A DNA stretch of 64,000 bases from NCBI GenBank assembly GCA_016234495.1, contig JACRBI010000038.1, positions 144,242 through 208,241 of the forward strand. The letters are read 5' to 3'. The first letter of the stretch is position 1. Each line of letters opens with the position of its first letter. Below are positions 10,238-20,397 of this stretch, piece by piece. Source of the DNA: Chloroflexota bacterium. Its GTDB lineage: Bacteria > Chloroflexota > Anaerolineae > Anaerolineales > Villigracilaceae. The notes under the pieces are model-generated. The model saw only the letters and a program-made list of their open reading frames with translations, ran no database searches and had not been told where the DNA came from. Made by a program: the position numbers and the translations under genes.

Positions 10238-10999
10238 ATGACATCTGAAACCACAGGCACACTCGTCCCATCCCAAACTGAAAGATTGAAAATCTTTTTG
10301 CACGCGTTTCTATTCGTCCTCGGTTTTTCTTTGGTCTTTATTGTTGGCTGGGGCGGTTCGGTCACAGCACTCGGTCAACTATTTGGCACATATAAACGAG
10401 TCATCGCGCAAATTGGCGGTGTGATAGTGATCATGTTTGGATTGGCGACTCTGGAAGTGATTCGCATTCCCTGGTTTTATGCGGATACGCGCGCCCAATA
10501 CTCGGGTCAACGCGGGACGTATGGCGGGTCTGCCCTCATGGGCATTTTCTTCGCCGCAGGCTGGAGCCCATGCATTGGAGCAACCCTGGGTGCGATCCTG
10601 ACAATGGGTCTCAGCCAGCAAACTGTTGGACAGGCGATGTGGTTATCCTCTGGTTACTCGCTCGGGTTGGGAATTCCGTTTCTCGCAATGGCGCTTGGAC
10701 TGGAACGTGCTTCTGGCTGGCTCAAACGAATGAGACCCTATCAGAAATATTTCAAGATCGCCAGTGGCGTGTTCATCATTGCGATCGGCGTCTTGTTACT
10801 GACGAACACCATGAGCCTGATTGCGATCTGGGCATTCAAAAATGGTTACTTCATCGAGTCTTTCGCCGCTTATGCCGCCGCGCCGACTTATCTAACGGCC
10901 ATACTCGCAGGCTTGTTATCCTTTCTTTCGCCATGTGTGTTACCGCTCGTGCCCGCGTATCTCGGGTATTTGAGTGGACATACCATGCAAAAGGCATAA
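10238..10999 (+). CDS. CcdA/DsbD-type thiol-disulfide transmembrane protein
   Basis: FFAAGWSPCIGATLGAILT and LSFLSPCVLPLVPAYLGYLSG. Confidence 0.88.
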   Translation: MTSETTGTLVPSQTERLKIFLHAFLFVLGFSLVFIVGWGGSVTALGQLFGTYKRVIAQIGGVIVIMFGLATLEVIRIPWFYADTRAQYSGQRGTYGGSALMGIFFAAGWSPCIGATLGAILTMGLSQQTVGQAMWLSSGYSLGLGIPFLAMALGLERASGWLKRMRPYQKYFKIASGVFIIAIGVLLLTNTMSLIAIWAFKNGYFIESFAAYAAAPTYLTAILAGLLSFLSPCVLPLVPAYLGYLSGHTMQKA

Positions 11000-11020
11000 A
11001 TTATAGGAAAAAGGAAAATT

Positions 11021-11752
11021 ATGGAATCTACATCCGACTCAGAAGATACGATTACCTTCAAACGCACCCACTTTTATTCGGTATTGGTGGTGCTGGCTTT
11101 TGCAGTTGGGATACTTACTGGATATGTCGTTTGGGGACGTACATCCGTTCAAGAGCAAACAGCGGCACAAGCGCCTATTGCTGAAGTACCTGCGGCAACC
11201 CAGCCGCCCCAATTCACTCGCTATGATATTCCTGCGGATGGTTTCCCAGGCATTGGACCAGAGGATGCGCCCATAGTGATCGTTGAATTTAGCGATTTCC
11301 AATGCCCATTCTGCAAACGCTTCCAGGACGAGACCGCAAAGCAATTGCTGGCGGCCTACCCTGGCAAGATCCGTTTTGTCTATCGCCACCTGCCATTGAC
11401 CTCCATTCACCCCGAAGCGTTCCCCTCGGCAGAAGCCTCCATGTGTGCCAATGAGCAAAATGCCTTCTGGGAATACCACGACAAGATATTCGAGAACCAA
11501 GACAAACTGGGTCGCGAACTTTATATGCAAATTGCAAGTGACCTCAACTTGGGTGTGACGGCATTTGAAAATTGTTTGAACACGGGAAAATACAAGGATT
11601 TAGTTCAACAAGATTCGGATTTTGCCATTAATCTGGGAGTGCAATCCACGCCTACTTTTTTCATCAACGGACTGGCATTGGTCGGCGCACAACCACTTGA
11701 AGCGTTCAAGCAGGTAATTGACAAGGAACTGGCGGGGGAAATCCCGAAGTAG
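11021..11752 (+). CDS. Membrane-anchored DsbA-family thioredoxin
   Basis: IVEFSDFQCPFCKRFQDET; SAEASMCANEQNAFWEYHD. Confidence 0.88.
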   Translation: MESTSDSEDTITFKRTHFYSVLVVLAFAVGILTGYVVWGRTSVQEQTAAQAPIAEVPAATQPPQFTRYDIPADGFPGIGPEDAPIVIVEFSDFQCPFCKRFQDETAKQLLAAYPGKIRFVYRHLPLTSIHPEAFPSAEASMCANEQNAFWEYHDKIFENQDKLGRELYMQIASDLNLGVTAFENCLNTGKYKDLVQQDSDFAINLGVQSTPTFFINGLALVGAQPLEAFKQVIDKELAGEIPK

Positions 11753-11773
11753 TTTACAAAGAAGGAGTTTTCA

Positions 11774-12196
11774 ATGAAGCAAATATTATTGCTATCGGTA
11801 TTCGTTGTGGTTGTACTGGCAGCCTGTCAGAGCAAGCCTGCGGAAATCGCTGGAGAAAAGATTGCTGTAGAAGGCGGTACTTATATTAGCGTGAATGCGG
11901 ATGAATTAAACACGATGATGAAGAACAAGGACTTCGTGTTTATCAACGTTCACACACCTTTTGCAGGGAATATCACTGGCACAGATTTGTCCATTGCCTA
12001 TGATCAAATCATCGACCCCGCCAATCTCGAGCAACTGCCTGCCGATAAAAGCGCAAAGATTGTTTTGTATTGCCGTAGCGGACGAATGAGCGCCATTGCC
12101 GCAGAGGCATTGGTTAAGAAAGGGTATACGAATATTTGGGATCTTGCAGGCGGTATGGTGGATTGGGAACAGGCTGGCTTCAACTTGGAAAAATAA
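11774..12196 (+). CDS. Rhodanese-like lipoprotein
   Basis: Lipobox LAACQ; VLYCRSGRMSAIAAEALVKKGYTNIWDLAGGMVDW. Confidence 0.85.
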   Translation: MKQILLLSVFVVVVLAACQSKPAEIAGEKIAVEGGTYISVNADELNTMMKNKDFVFINVHTPFAGNITGTDLSIAYDQIIDPANLEQLPADKSAKIVLYCRSGRMSAIAAEALVKKGYTNIWDLAGGMVDWEQAGFNLEK

Positions 12197-12210
12197 ATCT
12201 TGAAGAGGAA

Positions 12211-12783
12211 ATGATGACACAAGTCGTAGAAAATCCACGTCGCGGCGTTTCGTTATGGGTCCAGATCCTTGTTTGGACTCTTCTTACTGGCTTGCTGATT
12301 CTTGTCGGAACTGGCTTGGCGCGTGCGCGGCAGGGAACCATTCAGCCTGGAGATGAGGTTCCTGATTTCAGTCTTATGTTGTACAGCGGCTATGAATACA
12401 ACGATCAATCAGAGGTGAAAATTTCAAATTTACGCGGTAAGGTAGTATTCATTAACTTTTGGGCTTCTTGGTGCAAGCCTTGTGAGCAGGAGGCCGCCGC
12501 TTTGGAGCAGGCCTGGGAATATTATCAGCCCAGCGGCAAGGTGGTTTTCCTGGGGATAGATTATGTGGATACTGAAATTCCAGCACGCGCCTTCCTCAAA
12601 AAATTCAACAACACCTATCCCAACGGGCCGGACATACGCACAGAAATCTCCCAGATGTTCCGAATCAAGGGTGTGCCCGAAACATATATCATTGACACCA
12701 ACGGCATCCTCAATTATGTCAAAATTGGACCCTTTCTAAATGTGGATGAGATCAAAACAATAATTGACCCTTTACTCCAATAA
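12211..12783 (+). CDS. TlpA/ResA-like thioredoxin
   Basis: INFWASWCKPCEQEA; start at MMTQVV. Confidence 0.87.
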   Translation: MMTQVVENPRRGVSLWVQILVWTLLTGLLILVGTGLARARQGTIQPGDEVPDFSLMLYSGYEYNDQSEVKISNLRGKVVFINFWASWCKPCEQEAAALEQAWEYYQPSGKVVFLGIDYVDTEIPARAFLKKFNNTYPNGPDIRTEISQMFRIKGVPETYIIDTNGILNYVKIGPFLNVDEIKTIIDPLLQ

Positions 12784-12848
12784 GCAATAACGCCTATATG
12801 ACAACAAGTAATATAGCTCTCAGTAGCGCAATCTATTAATGTGATAAT
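12780..12848 (+). promoter_or_regulatory. Regulon promoter f: ATAAGCAATAACGCCTAT-N18-GCTCT-N22-GATAAT
   Basis: Upstream of 12874. Confidence 0.65.
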
Positions 12849-12873
12849 TATACCTAACGAAAGGAGATAACCT

Positions 12874-13053
12874 ATGACAACTACCGTACACGATCCCGTC
12901 TGTCACATGGACATTGATCCCGCCACCGCCGCTGGCACGTCCGAATACAATGGACAGACCTATTACTTCTGCTCGCTTGGCTGTAAGAAGTCTTTTGATA
13001 AAGAGCCTGAAAAATATTTAGGTAAAACTGACGAACACGCACACCAGCACTAA
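12874..13053 (+). CDS. YHS-domain protein (59 aa, missed by the ORF track)
   Basis: MTTTVHDPVCHMDIDPATAAGTSEYNGQTYYFCSLGCKKSFDKEPEKYLGKTDEHAHQH; AGGAGA upstream. Confidence 0.9.
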   Translation: MTTTVHDPVCHMDIDPATAAGTSEYNGQTYYFCSLGCKKSFDKEPEKYLGKTDEHAHQH

Positions 13054-13072
13054 ATCGCTTCTCTTCACCTCG

Positions 13073-13099
13073 AATGACCTGTCTTATAGACAGGTCATT
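13073..13099 (+). terminator. Rho-independent terminator
   Basis: AATGACCTGTC-TTATA-GACAGGTCATT, then CTTCTT. Confidence 0.7.
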
Positions 13100-13214
13100 C
13101 TTCTTGTGTGGTCATTTATGTGCCCAATATGAAATCTTCATGAACACTTTGTTCTGCCTTTACACATTCTTTACTAACGCCTGCTATTCTTGGATCATCA
13201 AAAAGGAGTAAATT

Positions 13215-13388
13215 ATGTTTCTCATGTGGATCGTTCCCCTGTTACTGATTGGATTTGCAGTCTATGCCATCTCAGGCAATAAACTTGTCACTGTATTGAA
13301 ACCTGTTGCCGACCGTACCTGCCCGCAATGCAATCAAGCGGCGCAAAATAACTGGAAGAACTGCCCGCACTGCGGACAGGCTTTATAA
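13215..13388 (+). CDS. Small TM zinc-ribbon protein (57 aa, missed by the ORF track)
   Basis: MFLMWIVPLLLIGFAVYAISGNKLVTVLKPVADRTCPQCNQAAQNNWKNCPHCGQAL. Confidence 0.75.
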   Translation: MFLMWIVPLLLIGFAVYAISGNKLVTVLKPVADRTCPQCNQAAQNNWKNCPHCGQAL

Positions 13389-13400
13389 AAGGAAAAGGCA

Positions 13401-13748
13401 ATGAAAAAAATCAATTGGCTTGTTGTAAGTGTCATTAGTGTCATTGTTCTGCTCTTCCTCTTTGGAGGAGGCATGATGAGTGGCTGGGGCAATCGCGGCT
13501 GGGGTATGATGGGCGGACCTGGCATGATGGGTGGTTGGGGTTACTCTCCCTTCGGGTGGATTGGCATGGCTTTCATGTGGTTGATCCCCATTGGCATTCT
13601 TGCGCTCATTGCATTCGGGGTTGCTGCATTGGTAAAAAATGCGGGAAATCCCACACCAACAGTTTCTCAAACTCCCTGCCCCAACTGTGGGAAAACCACG
13701 CAAGCCGACTGGCAGAATTGTCCGTACTGCGGCTCTGCTTTGAAGTAA
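13401..13748 (+). CDS. Gly/Met/Trp-rich membrane protein with C-terminal zinc ribbon
   Basis: GGGMMSGWGNRGWGMMGGPGMMGGWG; CPNCGKTTQADWQNCPYCG; paralogue of 52568-52870. Confidence 0.75.
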   Translation: MKKINWLVVSVISVIVLLFLFGGGMMSGWGNRGWGMMGGPGMMGGWGYSPFGWIGMAFMWLIPIGILALIAFGVAALVKNAGNPTPTVSQTPCPNCGKTTQADWQNCPYCGSALK

Positions 13749-13786
13749 AAATCCAATCACACCTTAGCAAATAGCCTGTCCAAAAG

Positions 13787-13855
13787 ATAGGCTATTTTGC
13801 TTATATCGAAATAGGCTGAAAATCGCTCGCACGCCTCGTCAAATGGACATACACT
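13787..13855 (+). promoter_or_regulatory. Regulon promoter g: ATAGGCTATTTTGCTTAT-N18-TCGCT-N22-TACACT
   Basis: Upstream of the YHS-CopA gene. Confidence 0.72.
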
Positions 13856-13884
13856 AATGGTATCTCTTTACAAGGTAGGTAACT

Positions 13885-16521
13885 ATGACTCAACGCGACC
13901 CAGTTTGTGGAATGGAAATCGATCTCCAGAGCGCTCTTGCCAAACGCGAGCACATGGGGCAGACATTTTATTTTTGCTCGCAATCCTGTGTGGATCAATT
14001 CGACAAAGACCCACACCGTTATGTGATGACGTCTGCGACAACAGGTTTCAACCCTGAGCAGACTCTTTCCCGCATCGAACTGCCCGTTGCAGACCTGCCT
14101 ATGGTCAGACCTGCGACAAAGCTTGAAGCAGGTTTGCTATCCCTGAACGGAGTGGATCGGGTGACCGTGAATGCAGGGGCAGGTTTGGTGCAGCTCGATT
14201 ATGATCCGCAAAAAATCAATCTCGTCGGGCTGGCTGGCGCCATCCGATCCGCTGGCTATACCGTTGATGGTGCACAGACACGCATTGGCATTGAGAATCT
14301 CCGTTGCGCCTCATGCGTCAACTTTATTGAAGACGAATTGAAATCCACGCCAGGCGTTTTGAACGCAACTGTCAACATTGCCACGCAGGAAGCGTCGGTG
14401 GATTATCTTCCACAAAACACAACGCTTGCAGATTTGAACAAAGCCATTGAGACCTGGGGCTACAAACCGCGCCCCGCGTTGAGCGATGCACCCATAGACA
14501 AACAGGAAGAGGCTCATGCTCGCGAATACAGCCGCTTGATGAAAATGTTCTGGTTTGCGGCGATTATTTCAGTGCCTGTATTGTTGTTTGCGTACCCGCA
14601 ATACGTGCCATTGATCCGTGATCTATCAATGGAGACAATCCGATGGTCATGGGTGCTTTCTGCGATTGTGACTCTTCCCGTACTGTTCTATTCAGGCTAT
14701 GACTTTTTCACGGGCGCATGGGCGGCGTTCAAACATCGCTCGGCAAACATGAACACGCTGATTGCATTAGGGACAGGCGCGGCATGGTTGTATTCAACAT
14801 TTGCAGTTGCATTCCCTGCCGTTTTTCCCGAAGGCACATCGGAACCCTTTTATGATGTCGTTGCTGTGGTGATTGCATTGGTTGTGCTGGGACAAGCGCT
14901 TGAACTGCGCGCCAAGGGACAATCCAGTTCGGCAATTAAAAAGTTGTTGGGTTTGCAAGCCAAGACCGCACGCGTGATTCGCGATAGCAAAGAAATGGAC
15001 ATTCCCGTTGAAGAAGTGTTGGTCGGTGATGTGATCCAGGTGCGCCCTGGCGAGAAAATACCCGTGGACGGAATCATCGTCGAAGGCAGTTCCGCAGTGG
15101 ACGAGTCCATGCTGACAGGCGAGTCATTGCCCGCATCCAAAAAGATGGGCGATGAAGTTATCGGCGCGACGATCAATAAGACGGGCGCGTTCAAATTCCG
15201 TACAACGAAAGTTGGTAAAGATACCGCGCTGGCGCAAATCGTCAAGATGGTGCAGGACGCACAGAACTCAAAAGCGCCAATTGCACGTCTTGCCGATACC
15301 GTATCTGGTTACTTCGTTCCCATCGTGATGATCCTGGCTGTGTGGACTTTCGTCATATGGTTCGTGATTGGACCGCAACCTCAACTCGTTTATGCGCTGG
15401 TCACAAGCGTGACCGTGCTGATCATCGCATGCCCATGTGCGCTGGGACTTGCCACGCCAATGAGTTTGATGGTTGGCATCGGCAAAGGCGCGGAAAATGG
15501 AATTCTCATCCGCTCTGGTGAAGCGCTTCAAACGGCACGTGCGATTCAAACCGTGGTGTTGGATAAGACAGGCACAATCACAAAAGGCAAGCCTGAATTA
15601 ACAGACGTCCTAATCAGCGACCAGCCAATCGTGAAAGATGATGAACTATTGAGATTAGCTTCGTCCGTTGAAAAAGTCAGCGAACATCCGTTGGCACAGG
15701 CAATTGTTGAAGGTGCGCAGGCGCGCAAATTGGAACTGGCGGAAGTACAAGACTTTGATGCCATTCCTGGTCACGGTGTTTCAGCCAAAGTCGAAGGACG
15801 TAGCATATTGATTGGCAACCTCAAGTTGATGAACCGCGAAAATATTGCTCTCGGCTCGCTGGAAGAAAAATCAAAATCCCTTGCAGATGATGGCAAGACA
15901 CCGATGTTTATCGCGCTGGATGGCAAAGCCGCAGGCATCATTGCAGTGGCAGATACAGTCAAGGAAGATTCTGCCGAAGCGATCAAAGCTTTGCAAAGTA
16001 TGGGCATCGAAGTGGTCATGATCACGGGTGATAACCGCCGCACTGCCGAAGCGATTGCGCGCAGGGTTGGCGTAACACGTGTGCTGGCGGAAGTGTTGCC
16101 AGAAGATAAAGCAAATAATATTCAATTGTTACAGGCAGAAGGCAAGAAGGTCGCGATGGTTGGCGATGGCATCAATGACGCGCCCGCACTTGCGCAAGCG
16201 GATGTCGGTCTCGCCATTGGCACAGGCACGGACGTTGCAATTGAAGCCTCCGATATCACGCTTATCAAAGGTAGCCTCAAAGGTGTAGTCACTGCCATCG
16301 AAGTCAGCCGCGCCACGATGACCAACATTTACCAAAACCTGGTCGGTGCATTTTTCTATAACGTATTGGGTGTGCCAGTCGCAATGGGATTGCTTTTCCC
16401 CTTCTTCGGCCTGTTACTCAGTCCGCTAATCGCGGGCGCAGCGATGGCGTTTTCATCTGTGACAGTGGTTGGAAATGCCAATCGTCTGCGAGGCTTTAAG
16501 CCAAAATTCAGTGTGAAATAG
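13885..16521 (+). CDS. copA: Cu+-exporting P1B ATPase with N-terminal YHS and HMA domains
   Basis: [10 protein letters not shown]...[44 protein letters not shown]. Confidence 0.95.
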   Translation: MTQRDPVCGMEIDLQSALAKREHMGQTFYFCSQSCVDQFDKDPHRYVMTSATTGFNPEQTLSRIELPVADLPMVRPATKLEAGLLSLNGVDRVTVNAGAGLVQLDYDPQKINLVGLAGAIRSAGYTVDGAQTRIGIENLRCASCVNFIEDELKSTPGVLNATVNIATQEASVDYLPQNTTLADLNKAIETWGYKPRPALSDAPIDKQEEAHAREYSRLMKMFWFAAIISVPVLLFAYPQYVPLIRDLSMETIRWSWVLSAIVTLPVLFYSGYDFFTGAWAAFKHRSANMNTLIALGTGAAWLYSTFAVAFPAVFPEGTSEPFYDVVAVVIALVVLGQALELRAKGQSSSAIKKLLGLQAKTARVIRDSKEMDIPVEEVLVGDVIQVRPGEKIPVDGIIVEGSSAVDESMLTGESLPASKKMGDEVIGATINKTGAFKFRTTKVGKDTALAQIVKMVQDAQNSKAPIARLADTVSGYFVPIVMILAVWTFVIWFVIGPQPQLVYALVTSVTVLIIACPCALGLATPMSLMVGIGKGAENGILIRSGEALQTARAIQTVVLDKTGTITKGKPELTDVLISDQPIVKDDELLRLASSVEKVSEHPLAQAIVEGAQARKLELAEVQDFDAIPGHGVSAKVEGRSILIGNLKLMNRENIALGSLEEKSKSLADDGKTPMFIALDGKAAGIIAVADTVKEDSAEAIKALQSMGIEVVMITGDNRRTAEAIARRVGVTRVLAEVLPEDKANNIQLLQAEGKKVAMVGDGINDAPALAQADVGLAIGTGTDVAIEASDITLIKGSLKGVVTAIEVSRATMTNIYQNLVGAFFYNVLGVPVAMGLLFPFFGLLLSPLIAGAAMAFSSVTVVGNANRLRGFKPKFSVK

Positions 16522-16530
16522 GAGTAAAAA

Positions 16531-16908
16531 ATGAATACACCACAAATCTTTGTGATTCTTTCTGGCATTGTGTTGACAATTCTCATCGCCTGGTATTTCT
16601 GGTTTGCACCCAAAGCACAGACGCGCGTTGCCATGTCCGCGTCTGGCGCGCAGGAAGTAGCGATCACCGTGAAGGGCGGTTATACACCCGATGTCATTGT
16701 CGTGCAAAAAGGGCGACCCGTGCGATTGACATTCACGCGCCAGGAAAGTTCGGCGTGTTCGGAGACGGTACTCTTCCCCGATTTCAATCAGAGCGCCAAG
16801 TTACCAGAAGGAGAACAAGTCAATGTGGAGTTTACGCCTGACAAGCCTGGTGAATATGGCTTTCAATGCCAGATGGGCATGCTGCGCGGCAAGTTAATTG
16901 TTGAGTAA
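16531..16908 (+). CDS. Membrane-anchored cupredoxin-like protein
   Basis: GGYTPDVIVVQKGRPVRLTFTRQESSACSETVLFPDF...GEYGFQCQMGMLRGKLIV. Confidence 0.82.
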   Translation: MNTPQIFVILSGIVLTILIAWYFWFAPKAQTRVAMSASGAQEVAITVKGGYTPDVIVVQKGRPVRLTFTRQESSACSETVLFPDFNQSAKLPEGEQVNVEFTPDKPGEYGFQCQMGMLRGKLIVE

Positions 16909-16926
16909 GAAAGGAGATTTTACAAT

Positions 16927-17679
16927 ATGGAACAGTTTATAGATAAGGTTGCATTGGTTACAGGCGCAGCCTCCGGCATTGGGCGAACAAGTGCCCAATT
17001 CTATGCCAAGCAAGGCGCTAAAGTCGTTGTCTCAGATATTGATGAGGTTGGTGGGCAAGAGACAGTAAAGTTGATCAAACAAGCAAGTGGCGATGCGTTA
17101 TTCATCAAAACCGACGTGTCAAATCCTGCTGATTGCGAAAAACTGATCAGCCAAACCATCGAAAAATATGGACGCCTTGACTATGCATGTAACAATGCCG
17201 GCATTGGTGGTGAGCAGAATCTCACGGCTGATTACAGTCCAGAAGGTTGGCAGAAGGTAATCGGGATAAACCTATCCGGAGTCTTTTATTGCATGAAGTA
17301 TGAGATTCCAGCCATCCTCAAAACCAGGGGAGCAATCGTCAATATGGCCTCAATCTTGGGGCAAGTGGGCTTCGCCGCCGCTCCCGCGTACGTCGCGGCA
17401 AAACATGGAGTGGTTGGTCTGACAAAGAACGCGGCCATTGAGTATGCGTCATCTGGAATCCGTGTCAACGCAATTGGGCCGGCTTTCATCAAGACACCGA
17501 TGATCGCCAAACTCGAAGAAGACGCCCAAACTTTGAACACCCTCATCTCTCTGCATCCCATGGGCCGTTTGGGCACTCCAGAAGAAGTAGCTGAGTTGGT
17601 GATCTGGCTAAGCTCCGAGCGAGCCTCTTTCGTTACCGGTGCCTATTTCGCCGTAGATGGCGGTTATCTGGCGCGATAA
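16927..17679 (+). CDS. SDR-family oxidoreductase
   Basis: VTGAASGIGRTSA; CNNAGIGG; YVAAKHGVVGLTK. Confidence 0.93.
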   Translation: MEQFIDKVALVTGAASGIGRTSAQFYAKQGAKVVVSDIDEVGGQETVKLIKQASGDALFIKTDVSNPADCEKLISQTIEKYGRLDYACNNAGIGGEQNLTADYSPEGWQKVIGINLSGVFYCMKYEIPAILKTRGAIVNMASILGQVGFAAAPAYVAAKHGVVGLTKNAAIEYASSGIRVNAIGPAFIKTPMIAKLEEDAQTLNTLISLHPMGRLGTPEEVAELVIWLSSERASFVTGAYFAVDGGYLAR

Positions 17680-17747
17680 GTGGAACACGGCGGAATGACA
17701 CCGATCAAGAGATTAAACCTTTAACAAAAGCTATGGAGATTTTCGCC

Positions 17748-18349
17748 ATGAAACTCAATAGCCTGAAATTTGCAATAATGAATAACTCGCTACGCACGGC
17801 TTTACAGCGGCAGTTTGAAACTCCGCCCGCGCGGAACGCTGAGAGGGAAGCACGTGTTAGAGATTGGCTGTGGGCGCGGCGTGGGAGTTTAAATTTTGCT
17901 CTCGCTCGGCGCGGAGTATGTCACGGGTTTCGATCTCGATCCCAAGATTGATCGCCCTCGCGCAAAAACGCCTGGAAAAATATGGCGAACGCGCTCGCGT
18001 CTTCGTTGGCAATGCCGAGGCTATTGATGCGCTTGATGACAGCTTCGACGTTGTGGTGGATTATGGCGTTATCCATCACATTCCTCACTGGCAGCAGGCG
18101 CTAAAAGAAATCAAGCGCGTGCTTAAACCGGGAGGCACGTTCTATTTTGAAGATTTACTCAAGGAACTCATCTCAACGTGGCCCGCGCCGGTCTTTTTTA
18201 ACCATCCACAGGCAACCCAATTCTATGGGGGTGAATTCCGCTCGGAATTGGAAACCGCCGGACTGCACGTGCAAAAATTGCGTCAATTGGGCGAGTTCGC
18301 AATAGCTGGACGGGCAGTAAGTTTCAACATTCAAATAGTTCAACCCTAA
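17748..18349 (+). pseudogene. Degraded class I SAM methyltransferase
   Basis: HVLEIGCGRGVGV* then ILLSLGAEYVTGFDLDPKIDR in one frame; IALAQKRLEKYGERARVFVG...VLKPGGTFYFEDLL in another; N-terminus in a third. Confidence 0.7.
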
Positions 18350-18361
18350 AAGGAGACAACC

Positions 18362-18550
18362 ATGAAAGTCAAAGATCCAGTTTGTGGAATGGAGATCGAT
18401 GCAGAGAAAGCATTCGCGAAGCGCGAACATGAAGGCCGCACATTTTATTTTTGCTCGCAGAATTGCGTGAATAAATTCGAAGCCGACCCGCATAAATACG
18501 GTCACCCGCAGGAACATGAGCATGACAAAGGACACGACGCGCACAGCTGA
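18362..18550 (+). CDS. YHS-domain protein
   Basis: [44 protein letters not shown]. Confidence 0.9.
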   Translation: MKVKDPVCGMEIDAEKAFAKREHEGRTFYFCSQNCVNKFEADPHKYGHPQEHEHDKGHDAHS

Positions 18551-18639
18551 ATGTTGTGCCAGCGAGATGAGACCGCTTGCTACAAACTACTGTCTATCAA
18601 CTACGGTTGTGTGCTAGCAAAACAAAGAGTAAATACATT

Positions 18640-18879
18640 ATGAACACCCCACAAAAATTTACATTTAGCAAATGGTTATGGTCGAGAACAGGGATGGTCT
18701 TTATCGCTTTCCTCGCTATCGCTGCATTCTTTTTGATCACCGAACATACCGCACATTTCTTCGGGTTCCTGCCGTACGCCTTGTTACTGCTGTGCCCGCT
18801 CCTGCACCTGTTCATGCACAGTGGACATGGCGATCATGCCAACCACGCCAATCATGTAACCGATGGAGAGAAAAAATGA
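18640..18879 (+). CDS. DUF2933-like small membrane protein
   Basis: LPYALLLLCPLLHLFMHSGHGDHANHANH. Confidence 0.72.
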   Translation: MNTPQKFTFSKWLWSRTGMVFIAFLAIAAFFLITEHTAHFFGFLPYALLLLCPLLHLFMHSGHGDHANHANHVTDGEKK

Positions 18880-19529
18880 ACGAAGACACACCCGCCTATG
18901 GACTATGGCCGCTGGTCATTATTAACGCGGCCATATTTATCATGTTTGCTTTCAGCTTCTTCAAACCACGCACTGCGCGTGACTGGCGCTCGTTTGGAGC
19001 ATTCTCAGCCTTTCTGGTGGCGCTATTCACAGAGATGTATGGCTTCCCGTTAACGATCTATTTACTCTCAGGCTGGCTTGCCAGCCGCTACCCGGGTATT
19101 GACCTGCTCACGCATAACAACGGGCATCTGTTGCAAACACTTCTGGGCTGGAAGGGCGATCCGCACTTTAGCCCATTACATTTGTTGAGCAATGGATTGA
19201 TCGCGGCTGGATTCATTCTGATCAGCGCTGCCTGGAACGTGCTCTTTCAAGCCCAGCGCACCCATCAAGTTGCCGCCAGCGGCCCCTATGCTTATCTTCG
19301 CCATCCTCAATATGCTGGTTTCATTATCATCATGTTGGGATTCCTGATCCAATGGCCAACGCTTATCACACTGATCATGTTCCCCATCCTGGTGACGATG
19401 TATATCAGGCTGGCGCGGCGCGAGGAACGGGAGTCACTGAAAGAGTTTGGTGAAAAGTACGCTGCTTATGAAGCGAAAACGCCTGCCTTTCTTCCGCGCT
19501 GGCATTTCGTTAGCTCCAGTGTGAGTTAA
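18876..19529 (+). CDS. ICMT/PEMT-like membrane methyltransferase
   Basis: GPYAYLRHPQYAGFIIIMLGFLIQWPTL; 4-bp overlap with previous gene. Confidence 0.75.
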   Translation: MNEDTPAYGLWPLVIINAAIFIMFAFSFFKPRTARDWRSFGAFSAFLVALFTEMYGFPLTIYLLSGWLASRYPGIDLLTHNNGHLLQTLLGWKGDPHFSPLHLLSNGLIAAGFILISAAWNVLFQAQRTHQVAASGPYAYLRHPQYAGFIIIMLGFLIQWPTLITLIMFPILVTMYIRLARREERESLKEFGEKYAAYEAKTPAFLPRWHFVSSSVS

Positions 19530-19531
19530 AT

Positions 19532-19849
19532 ATGAAAATTGAATTGCTCTACTTCGATGGCTGTCCCTCCTGGCAAGCAGGTTTGCAAAACTTGAAGTCT
19601 GCCTTGCAACTGGAAGGGATTAAAGCAGAAGTGAATTTGGTCAATGTTCAGGATGATGCAGACGCAATCCGCCTGGAGTTTCTAGGCTCCCCGTCCTTCC
19701 GCGTCAACAATGTAGAGTTGTGGACTGAAACACGTGAGACTTTTGCGCTCAGTTGCCGTGTGTATCCCACATCCGAAGGAATGAAAGGCTGGCCGACCGT
19801 GGAAATGTTACGGGAAAAGTTGCATACCCTGGATAAATTAGTTGCATGA
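19532..19849 (+). CDS. Thioredoxin-fold protein
   Basis: MKIELLYFDGCPSWQAGLQNLKSAL. Confidence 0.6.
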   Translation: MKIELLYFDGCPSWQAGLQNLKSALQLEGIKAEVNLVNVQDDADAIRLEFLGSPSFRVNNVELWTETRETFALSCRVYPTSEGMKGWPTVEMLREKLHTLDKLVA

Positions 19850-20397
19850 GTAATTCTCGTTTTGCCGCATGGATGACCTGGGCTTTGGTCTTTGGAATGT
19901 TTTGGACTGTAGTTTCGCGCGTCTCTCCCGATCAGTCGCAGGCTCAGACAGGCTCTGTCCCAAAGGAGGGATTCACTGCGCCTGACTTTACGCTAAGTTT
20001 GTTGGATGGTGGTGAGATCACTTTATCCGAATTGCGCGGCAAGGTGGTGCTGGTTAACTTCTGGACATCATGGTGTCCACCATGCAGGAAGGAAATGCCT
20101 GCCATTGAATCAGTCTATCGCAGTTACAAGGAAATTGGATTGGTGGTAATCGGGCTGAACCTGACCGCCCAAGATTCCAAACAGGACGCGGCTTCATTCG
20201 CGCAGGAGGTCGGCCTCACGTTTCCCATCGCACTTGACCTGGACAATTCCGTTGGCACTTTGTATCGAGTAACCGCCCTGCCTACTTCATTTTTTATTGA
20301 CCGCAAAGGCGTGATCCGCTCAGTGATCGTCGGCGGACCGATGAACGAAGCGGTAATCCAATCCAAAGTTGAAGAATTATTGCAGGAGGATCAATAA
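19846..20397 (+). CDS. TlpA/ResA-like thioredoxin
   Basis: VNFWTSWCPPCRKEMPAIESVY. Confidence 0.9.
   Translation: MSNSRFAAWMTWALVFGMFWTVVSRVSPDQSQAQTGSVPKEGFTAPDFTLSLLDGGEITLSELRGKVVLVNFWTSWCPPCRKEMPAIESVYRSYKEIGLVVIGLNLTAQDSKQDAASFAQEVGLTFPIALDLDNSVGTLYRVTALPTSFFIDRKGVIRSVIVGGPMNEAVIQSKVEELLQEDQ

Noticed and set aside
17748-18349. Stop in the methyltransferase as recoding
   Set aside because: Stop is TAA and two further frame changes are needed; decay is simpler.
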